Part shown: positions 5,603-11,077 of the stretch, piece by piece
Layout of the letters: each line of letters starts with the position of its first letter
How positions within the stretch are numbered: position 1 is the first letter of the stretch
Source: an uncultured Prevotellaceae bacterium
Lineage (GTDB): Bacteria > Bacteroidota > Bacteroidia > Bacteroidales > Muribaculaceae
Direction: 5' to 3'
NCBI GenBank assembly: GCA_945645715.1
Contig: CALZFJ010000033.1
Coordinates: 1-11,077 of the forward strand
DNA length: 11,077 nucleotides
The notes under the pieces: model-generated
The model's database searches: none
What the model saw: the letters and a program-made list of their open reading frames with translations, nothing else
What the model was told of the DNA's origin: nothing
Translations under genes and position numbers: made by a program

Positions 5603-7663
5603 TTATTTCACTTGGCAACCGGGTTTCACCTCGCCTTGCGGACCGATTACCACGAGGCTTCCATCGGGGTTCTCGGCACTGAGAATCATACCCTGCGACT
5701 CCACTCCCTTCAGTTTGCGCGGCGGGAAGTTGGCAATGAAGCACACTTCCTTGCCCACGAGGTCTTCAGGAGCATAGTATTTGGCAATACCGCTCACAAT
5801 GGTGCGGCCGCCCATACCGTCGTCGATGCTGAATTGCAGCAACTTATCAGCCTTTGGCACGCGCTTGCACTCAAGCACCTTGCCAACGCGGATATCGAGC
5901 TTCAGGAAGTCATCGAAAGCCACATCAGCAGCAACGGGAGCCGGAGTGAAGTTTTTCACAATGTTCTCTTGCTTGATGCGCTCAAGCTTCTGCATCTGAG
6001 CGTCGATTACCGAGTCTTCCATCTTCTCGAAGAGCAGTTCGGGCTTCTCGATGTGGCTGCCGGCAGCGAGAATGTCGATAGAGCCAAGTTTGCTCCAGTC
6101 GGCAGCGGCGAGATTGAGCATCTTGCGCAGCTTCTCGGCCGAGAAAGGCAAGAACGGCTCGAAGGCAATAGCCAGATTGGCAGTGATTTGCAGAGCCACA
6201 TTCATTATGGTAGCCACACGCTCCATGTCGGTCTTGGCGAGCTTCCATGGCTCGGTGTCGGCGAGATACTTGTTGCCGATACGGGCGAGGTTCATAGCGT
6301 CCTTCAGAGCCTCACGGAAGTGGAACTCCTCGATGTTGGCATTGAGTGAGTCTTTCACGCCGTTAAATTCCTCGATAGTGGCGCGGTCATAGTCGGTGAG
6401 TTCACCGGCAGCCGGAATCACGCCGTCGAAGTATTTGTGGGTGAGCACGAGCGAGCGGTTCACGAAGTTGCCGAGAATCGCTACCAGCTCATTGTTGTTG
6501 CGAGCTTGGAAATCGCGCCACGTGAAGTCGTTATCCTTGGTTTCGGGAGCATTGGCAGTGAGCACATAGCGCAGCACATCTTGCTTGCCGGGGAAATCCA
6601 CAAGATATTCATGCAGCCACACCGCCCAGTTGCGCGAGGTGGAAATCTTGTCGCCCTCAAGGTTGAGGAATTCGTTGGCAGGCACGTTGTCGGGCATGAT
6701 ATATTCGCCGTGTGCCTTCATCATAGTGGGGAAAATGAGGCAGTGGAACACGATATTGTCCTTGCCGATGAAGTGAATGAGGCGAGTGTCTTCGTCCTTC
6801 CACCACTTCTCCCAGTTGCCCCACTTCTCGGGATTGGCATCGCAAAGCTCCTTGGTGTTGCTGATGTAGCCGATAGGCGCGTCAAACCACACATAGAGCA
6901 CCTTGCCATCGGCACCCTCAACGGGTACTGGAATACCCCAGTCGAGGTCGCGCGTCATAGCACGGGGCTGGAGGTCCATGTCGAGCCACGACTTGCACTG
7001 TCCGTAAACATTGGTGCGCCACTCTTTGTGACCCTCAAGAATCCACTCTTTGAGCCAGTTCTGATACTTGTTGAGCGGCAGATACCAGTTTTTGGTTGAT
7101 TTCTTCACCAAGCCGTGACCGGGATTGTTGCGGTTGGTGGGGTTGATAAGCTCCTCGGGAGAAAGCGTTGCACCGCACTTCTCACACTGGTCGCCGTAGG
7201 CTCCCTCGGCACCGCAGCGCGGGCAAGTGCCGATGATGTTGCGGTCGGTGAGGAACTCGCCTGTAACCTCGTCGCAGAATTGCTCCTCGGTCTTCTCCTC
7301 AAGCACACCCTTGTCGTAGAGAGTGCGGAAGAAGTCGGAAGCAAACTTATGGTGAATCTTCGATGTGGTGCGGCTGTAGATGTCGAATGAGATACCAAAT
7401 TCCTCAAACGACTTCTTTATCATCTCGTGATAGCGGTCAACAACCTCCTGCACGGTGATACCCTCCTGGCGGGCACGGATAGTAACAGGCACGCCGTGCT
7501 CATCGCTTCCGCCGATGAACACTACGTCGCGGTGGTTGAGGCGCAGGTAGCGCACATAAATATCGGCAGGCACATACACTCCGGCAAGGTGACCGATGTG
7601 TACACCTCCATTGGCGTAGGGAAGAGCCGACGTCACAGTAGTACGGGCAAATTTCTTTTCCAT
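5603..7663 (-). CDS. metG: Methionine--tRNA ligase with C-terminal tRNA-binding domain
   Basis: Charges initiator and elongator tRNA-Met in the cytoplasm. The 686 residues contain a class I Rossmann core with the HIGH motif (22-25), a zinc knuckle with Cys147, Cys150, Cys160 and Cys163 in the connective insert, and the second signature as KISTS (339-343) where E. coli has KMSKS. Family blocks such as GGSDEHG (51-57) and YVWFDAP (257-263) are clear. An anticodon-binding helical domain follows (about 390-550), then a linker and a C-terminal OB-fold of the EMAP-II/Arc1p type (about 583-686, with LDIRVGKVLE) that aids tRNA binding and dimerisation. KISTS is the usual form I recall for Bacteroidota, so not a sign of damage. 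The ATG at 7663 gives the expected N-terminus. It has its own promoter and a leader of roughly 75 bases. Confidence 0.97.
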   Translation of the reverse strand: MEKKFARTTVTSALPYANGGVHIGHLAGVYVPADIYVRYLRLNHRDVVFIGGSDEHGVPVTIRARQEGITVQEVVDRYHEMIKKSFEEFGISFDIYSRTTSKIHHKFASDFFRTLYDKGVLEEKTEEQFCDEVTGEFLTDRNIIGTCPRCGAEGAYGDQCEKCGATLSPEELINPTNRNNPGHGLVKKSTKNWYLPLNKYQNWLKEWILEGHKEWRTNVYGQCKSWLDMDLQPRAMTRDLDWGIPVPVEGADGKVLYVWFDAPIGYISNTKELCDANPEKWGNWEKWWKDEDTRLIHFIGKDNIVFHCLIFPTMMKAHGEYIMPDNVPANEFLNLEGDKISTSRNWAVWLHEYLVDFPGKQDVLRYVLTANAPETKDNDFTWRDFQARNNNELVAILGNFVNRSLVLTHKYFDGVIPAAGELTDYDRATIEEFNGVKDSLNANIEEFHFREALKDAMNLARIGNKYLADTEPWKLAKTDMERVATIMNVALQITANLAIAFEPFLPFSAEKLRKMLNLAAADWSKLGSIDILAAGSHIEKPELLFEKMEDSVIDAQMQKLERIKQENIVKNFTPAPVAADVAFDDFLKLDIRVGKVLECKRVPKADKLLQFSIDDGMGGRTIVSGIAKYYAPEDLVGKEVCFIANFPPRKLKGVESQGMILSAENPDGSLVVIGPQGEVKPGCQVK

Positions 7664-7683
7664 TCTTTGTCTTTGAAATATCT

Positions 7684-7716
7684 TTACGTTTGTGGAAAGC
7701 CCGTGAAATTGCTCAT
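7684..7716 (-). other. Possible 10-codon leader ORF in the metG 5' region
   Basis: On the minus strand an ATG at 7716 opens MSNFTGFPQT followed by TAA, ending 20 bases before the metG start. AGGAG lies nine bases upstream of this ATG, whereas metG itself has no clear Shine-Dalgarno. The ORF overlaps a 7-bp stem (CGTGAAA with TTTCACG, 7723-7702). It contains no run of Met codons, so a classical attenuation leader is not evident, and it may be chance. Confidence 0.25.
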
Positions 7717-7743
7717 TTTCACGCTCTCCTGATAATTTTTTTG

Positions 7744-7774
7744 CAAAATTACATAAAATCCACGATATAGCAAT
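7744..7774 (-). promoter_or_regulatory. Putative Bacteroidota-type promoter for metG
   Basis: TAATTTTG (7751-7744, minus strand) fits TAnnTTTG exactly. ATTG (7774-7771), 19 bases further upstream, matches the -33 TTTG in three of four positions. It sits between the end of the U32 gene and metG. The flanking bases nearly repeat those of the lysS promoter. Confidence 0.7.
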
Positions 7775-7787
7775 CGCTACAAGTGAG

Positions 7788-9047
7788 TTACTTGCCCTTT
7801 TTCAGCTCCTCAACGGGCTGCCACAGATAGAGCTTGTCGCTGGGGCGGATTTTTTCGGCTACTTTTATCGAGAATCGCTCGCCTTTCACCGTCTTTTCCA
7901 CAGGCTTGAGATCAACGCGTATTTCGGTGAGTGTCATGGGGATTGCACCCGTGGTGGGTCCGGTGATGATGATTTCATCGCCCACGTGCAGCTCACCTGC
8001 TTCCATAAGGAACTCTGCAACGCCAATATTTGAGAAATATCGCTGACCCTTTGCGGCATACACCTTTACTCGCGTGGCTGAGGAGCCATATTTCGAGGTC
8101 CACTCGCCCAATCGCTGCCCCAGGTAGTATCCGTTCCAGAATCCGCGGTTGAAGATGCGGCTCAGTCGCTCGTCCCACTCAGCCACACGCTCGTCGCTGA
8201 AAGTTCCGTCGAGGCAGGCATTGATGGCTTCATTGTAGCAGCTCACTGCCGTGCGCACATATTCGGGTCCGCGGGCACGTCCTTCAATCTTCAGTACGCG
8301 CACTCCGGCATCAATCATCTTGTTCATGAAGTGAATGGTCTTGAGGTCTTTGGGCGACATGATATACTGGTTCTCAATATCCAGCTCATCGCCCGTCTCG
8401 CGGTCGCGCACGGTGTAGCTGCGGCGACAAATCTGGCGGCACGCACCGCGGTTGGCTGAGGCGCCGGTCTCATGCAGGCTCAGATAGCATTTTCCCGATA
8501 CCGCCATGCACAATGCACCGTGGCAGAACATCTCGATGCGCACCAGGTCGCCGTGCGGCCCGCGAATATCGTCGCGCACGATAGTGTCGTGAATGTGGCT
8601 CACCTGCTCCAGATCGACCTCGCGGGCAAGCACCATCACATCGGCAAACTGCGAATAGAAGCGCACAGCCTCGCTGTTCGACACATTCACCTGAGTGCTG
8701 ATGTGCACTTCCACGTCGATAGAGCGGGCGTAGAGAATCGTAGCCATATCGGCGGCTATGATTGCCGACACCTGTGCCTCCTTGGCTGCATCGACGATGC
8801 TGCGCATGAGCGACAGGTCGTTGTCGAACACCACAGTGTTCACCGTGAGGTAGCTCTTCAGCCCATTTTCGTGGCAGTATCGGGCAATGCGGCGCATGTC
8901 GTCGATAGTGAAGTTGTTTGCCGACTTGGCACGCATATTCAAGCCCTCAATGCCGAAGTAGATGGCATCGGCACCGCCTTGCACGGCAGCCACAAGCGAC
9001 TCCCATGAGCCTACGGGGGCCATTATCTCAAAGTCCTTCCTTTCCAT
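7788..9047 (-). CDS. trhP: U32-family protein, TrhP-like (probable tRNA 5-hydroxyuridine-34 synthase)
   Basis: Often annotated as a U32 peptidase or collagenase-like protease. The E. coli relative TrhP (YegQ) instead takes part in prephenate-dependent hydroxylation of uridine 34 in tRNA, and its paralogue RlhA modifies 23S rRNA. The 419 residues have a TIM-barrel-like N-terminal domain beginning with EIMAPVGSWE (7-16) and GGADAIYFG (24-32). The full U32 signature E-x-F-x2-G-A-L-C-x4-G-x-C-x-L-S spans 172-190. Cys180, Cys187, Cys203 and Cys207 are candidates for the Fe-S cluster ligands of this family, with Cys175 nearby. IEGRARG (254-260) and a C-terminal beta-rich domain follow. Length and the single barrel fit TrhP better than the larger RlhA. 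Its own promoter lies just upstream, and AAGGA three bases before the ATG is an unusually clear Shine-Dalgarno for this window. Family assignment is firm; the substrate is inferred. Confidence 0.88.
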   Translation of the reverse strand: MERKDFEIMAPVGSWESLVAAVQGGADAIYFGIEGLNMRAKSANNFTIDDMRRIARYCHENGLKSYLTVNTVVFDNDLSLMRSIVDAAKEAQVSAIIAADMATILYARSIDVEVHISTQVNVSNSEAVRFYSQFADVMVLAREVDLEQVSHIHDTIVRDDIRGPHGDLVRIEMFCHGALCMAVSGKCYLSLHETGASANRGACRQICRRSYTVRDRETGDELDIENQYIMSPKDLKTIHFMNKMIDAGVRVLKIEGRARGPEYVRTAVSCYNEAINACLDGTFSDERVAEWDERLSRIFNRGFWNGYYLGQRLGEWTSKYGSSATRVKVYAAKGQRYFSNIGVAEFLMEAGELHVGDEIIITGPTTGAIPMTLTEIRVDLKPVEKTVKGERFSIKVAEKIRPSDKLYLWQPVEELKKGK

Positions 9048-9074
9048 TTATCCTTAATAATTCATTTCGAGCCA

Positions 9075-9082
9075 CAAAGTTA
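9075..9082 (-). promoter_or_regulatory. Putative -7 promoter element for the U32 gene
   Basis: TAACTTTG on the minus strand is an exact TAnnTTTG match about 28 bases before the U32 start codon. The expected -33 region shows only TTTC at an 18-base spacing, inside the end of the upstream hairpin. Unlike the lysS and metG promoters, it lacks the ATATCGTGGA block upstream. Confidence 0.6.
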
Positions 9083-9101
9083 CTAAAAATTTACGCAGTA
9101 G

Positions 9102-9139
9102 AAAGCAGAAAAACCAAGCTCTCTTGATTTTTCTGCTTT
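9102..9139 (-). terminator. Long hairpin, probable terminator of the tricorn-type protease gene
   Basis: Two 17-base arms (9139-9123 and 9118-9102) enclose the 4-base loop AGAG. On the minus-strand RNA all 17 positions pair, one as G-U; on the plus strand that position is an A-C mismatch, so the minus orientation is favoured. The T run (GGTTTTTC) lies inside the 3' arm and is not followed by a further T tract, which is atypical. It starts about 50 bases after the protease stop and ends just before the U32 promoter. Confidence 0.6.
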
Positions 9140-9181
9140 ATGTGGGTTAATTTGTCGATAAATCACGCATTATGTAGAGCT

Positions 9182-9203
9182 CTCGGCGTTATTTCACGCC
9201 GAG
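9182..9203 (-). other. Perfect 8-bp hairpin around the stop codon of the protease gene
   Basis: On the minus strand CTCGGCGT (9203-9196) and ACGCCGAG (9189-9182) pair perfectly around a 6-base loop, GAAATA, so the TAA stop (9191-9189) lies at the edge of the loop. No T run follows. It may protect the mRNA 3' end or act together with the longer hairpin downstream. Confidence 0.5.
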
Positions 9204-11077
9204 GTCTTTCATTGTGCGGGGAGCAGGAGTGCTCGGGAGTGGCTTGTAGTCCTTAAGCTCTTCGAGGATTACCTCAATCGCCTTGTTGAGCTGCTCGTCG
9301 ATGCCGGCTTGCTCTTTGATGGGGTCGTTGTCGATGACTATATCGGGGTCAACGCCGTGATTCTCCACAATCCACTTGCCGGTGGCGGCATCGTAGTTGG
9401 TGAAGAACGGAATGCGTATGTCGGTTCCGTCGATGTAGGGCAGCGACGATGTGATGCCCACAATGCCGCCCCACGAGCGTGTGCCGATTACCTTGCCGAG
9501 CTTCACAGCCTTGAAGCTCCAGGGGAAGAGGTCGCCGTCGCTTGCCGAGTATTTGCTTACAAGAAGCACCTTCGGGCCGTAGGCTGTACCTTCGGGAATC
9601 AGTCCGTTCTGCTTTGAGTTGCGGTACATTGTCATTCGGTAAGGCTTGCGCATGAGTCGCTCAAGGAGCATGGGCGAAACATTTCCACCGCCATTGCCCC
9701 GGTCGTCGATGATTAGAGCCTCCTTGTCGAGCTGCGGATAATAGTAGCGGCAGAACTCGTTCAAGCCCTCCGGACCCATGTCGGGCACATAGATGTAGCC
9801 CACACGTCCGTTAGTAGCCTTCTCGACTGTGGCAATATTCTTCTGCACCCACTCGAAGTGATAGAGGGGATATTCATCGGCGATAGGTGAAACCACAATG
9901 TTGCGTGCACCGGCAGCGTCGGGAGTGGAGTTGATGGTGAGTTCGGTGGGAACGTCGGCCTTACCCTCAAGCAGGGCATAGATGTTCTTCACTTCGGTGG
10001 TAGGAACACCGTCGATGGCAATGATATAGTCACCCTCTTTCACGTTGAGCCCAATTGCTGCAAGCGGTGACAGAAGCTCTTTGCTGTAGGGTGCACCTTT
10101 CAGAATGTGGTCGATGCGGAAGTAGCCGCTCTCGTGTGCGCTGACTTCAGCACCGAGCATACCTGTCTGCACCACGTCGATACCCTTGAAATCGCCCGGA
10201 TCGACGTAGGCATGGCCGCAGGCAAGTTCGCCGATGAGTCCGCCTATCACATAGCTCAGGTCCTGGCGGCACTTCACGTAGGGCAACAGGGCGGCATATT
10301 TGTCGTGCATCTTGTTCCAGTCCACTCCGTGCATATTCTCGAGATAGAAACCGTCGCGATAGGCACGCCACGCCTCATCGTAGATTTGCTTCCACTCCTC
10401 GGTATAGTTGATGTTCACTGTGAGATTGTCGAGATTCACAAGCTTTTCGGTCGAAGCCTTGTCGGCAGGGAAATCCATCATGTAGAACTTGCCTCCCGAA
10501 GTGAAGAGAGCCGCCTTCTTGCCATTGGCAGCCACAGCAAGGAGCCCTTTGCCAAACGATTCGTTTTTCTGCTTGTCGAAGTCGAACACCGAGATGGCAA
10601 ATCCGTTGTTATACCACAGCTTCTTGCCGTTGCAATAGAAGTTGCTATAGTTTCCGCTCGCAAGTGGCAGCTTGATGATGCGGTCGCCGATTCCGTCGAT
10701 GTCGATAACGGTGACATTCTCATCGGCAGCAGCCTTCTTGGCTTTCTTGTCGGTCTTCTTTTTGTCGTCCTTCTTGGGCTCGTCGGTCTTGGGTGCTTCC
10801 ACTTTCACTTTGTCGTCTTTCTCAAGGAATGGAGAAGGGGTGCCCTTGGAGAGCAGGGCGATATACACGCCCTCCATATTGGTGTAGGCGTGGTTCCACT
10901 CGGTGTAGCTGTAGATGGGATTGAAGTCGCGTGCCGAAGCGAAGATAAGATACTTGCCATCGGTGCTGAATGTAGGAGCCGACGAGTCATACCAGTCTTC
11001 GGTGACGGCAGTCTCGTGGCGTGACCGGAGGTCGTAGAGATACACCACATTCATGTTGTTGCGGGCAGGGCGTGTGT
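9189..11077 (-). CDS. Tricorn-type S41 family protease with PDZ domain (partial, N-terminus outside the window)
   Basis: The reading frame stays open to the right edge, so only about the last 628 residues are visible; relatives are roughly 1,000 residues or more. Counting from the Met at 11054, there is the end of a WD40-like beta-propeller (TFSTDGKYLIFAS, 28-40), a Lys/Asp-rich linker (about 79-112) and a further propeller-like stretch. Next come the tricorn core domain C1 (about 215-290), a PDZ domain (about 298-390) and the S41 catalytic domain. Likely catalytic residues by analogy with tricorn are His281 (CGHAYV), Ser505 (SASDGD) and Glu564 (VENHGVDPD), with DDRGNGGG (451-458) as a conserved S41 block. 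It should degrade peptides or misfolded proteins. Bacteroidota homologues are usually secreted to the periplasm, but the signal peptide would be outside the window. Gly280 stands where tricorn has a Ser next to the His. Confidence 0.93.
   Translation of the reverse strand, partial: TRPARNNMNVVYLYDLRSRHETAVTEDWYDSSAPTFSTDGKYLIFASARDFNPIYSYTEWNHAYTNMEGVYIALLSKGTPSPFLEKDDKVKVEAPKTDEPKKDDKKKTDKKAKKAAADENVTVIDIDGIGDRIIKLPLASGNYSNFYCNGKKLWYNNGFAISVFDFDKQKNESFGKGLLAVAANGKKAALFTSGGKFYMMDFPADKASTEKLVNLDNLTVNINYTEEWKQIYDEAWRAYRDGFYLENMHGVDWNKMHDKYAALLPYVKCRQDLSYVIGGLIGELACGHAYVDPGDFKGIDVVQTGMLGAEVSAHESGYFRIDHILKGAPYSKELLSPLAAIGLNVKEGDYIIAIDGVPTTEVKNIYALLEGKADVPTELTINSTPDAAGARNIVVSPIADEYPLYHFEWVQKNIATVEKATNGRVGYIYVPDMGPEGLNEFCRYYYPQLDKEALIIDDRGNGGGNVSPMLLERLMRKPYRMTMYRNSKQNGLIPEGTAYGPKVLLVSKYSASDGDLFPWSFKAVKLGKVIGTRSWGGIVGITSSLPYIDGTDIRIPFFTNYDAATGKWIVENHGVDPDIVIDNDPIKEQAGIDEQLNKAIEVILEELKDYKPLPSTPAPRTMKDLGVK

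Noticed and set aside
5486..6349. Plus-strand open frame of 287 codons opposite metG
   Set aside because: It is antisense to conserved MetRS domains, with no recognisable motif and no initiation signal; a shadow frame. The same holds for 6437-7099 opposite metG, 3290-3949 opposite lysS and 8472-9008 opposite the U32 gene.
5603..7663. KISTS in place of KMSKS in MetRS as a damaged active site
   Set aside because: The rest of the enzyme is intact and this variant is, as I recall, the normal Bacteroidota form.
7782..7796. Inverted repeat CAAGT/ACTTG at the end of the U32 gene as a terminator
   Set aside because: The stem is only 5 bp, overlaps the stop codon and has no T run after it.
10107..11024. 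Long plus-strand open frame of 305 codons opposite the tricorn-type protease
   Set aside because: It lies wholly antisense to a clearly recognised gene, its translation is low-complexity and His/Val-rich, and it shows no domain. It looks like a by-product of codon bias.

Overview
The window looks like core chromosome from an order Bacteroidales bacterium, possibly Muribaculaceae-like (family-level placement is inference). Three things point there. Putative promoters carry the Bacteroidota -7 element TAnnTTTG. Translation starts are mostly A/T-rich and lack a Shine-Dalgarno site. The proteins are Bacteroidota variants: a LysRS with a C-terminal extension, a MetRS with KISTS in place of KMSKS, and a GpsA with a GGGSW loop. 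All seven protein genes lie on the minus strand, so transcription runs from high to low coordinates.

Layout in the direction of transcription. (1) 11077-9189: the C-terminal part of a tricorn-type S41 protease, cut by the window edge and followed by two hairpins. (2) 9047-7788: a U32-family protein resembling TrhP, the tRNA uridine-34 hydroxylase, with its own promoter. (3) 7663-5603 metG and 5543-4644 an S66 murein LD-carboxypeptidase, probably one unit with a promoter before metG and a strong intrinsic terminator three bases after the second gene. (4) 4498-2747 lysS, 2713-1712 gpsA and 1641-304 pgi, an apparent operon with a promoter before lysS and an intrinsic terminator after pgi. (5) 303-1: a gene-free region with that terminator and, further out, tandem repeats of about 84 bp that each contain an A/T-rich hairpin.

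Functionally this is housekeeping: two aminoacyl-tRNA synthetases and a probable tRNA-modifying enzyme (translation), glycerol-3-phosphate synthesis for phospholipids, a glycolytic isomerase, peptidoglycan peptide recycling, and a protease. I see no mobile element, CRISPR array, tRNA, rRNA or defence system, and no convincing undescribed multi-gene system. The points most worth checking are the 84-bp tandem repeat at the left edge and the nearly identical 32-bp promoter regions of the two synthetase genes lysS and metG.
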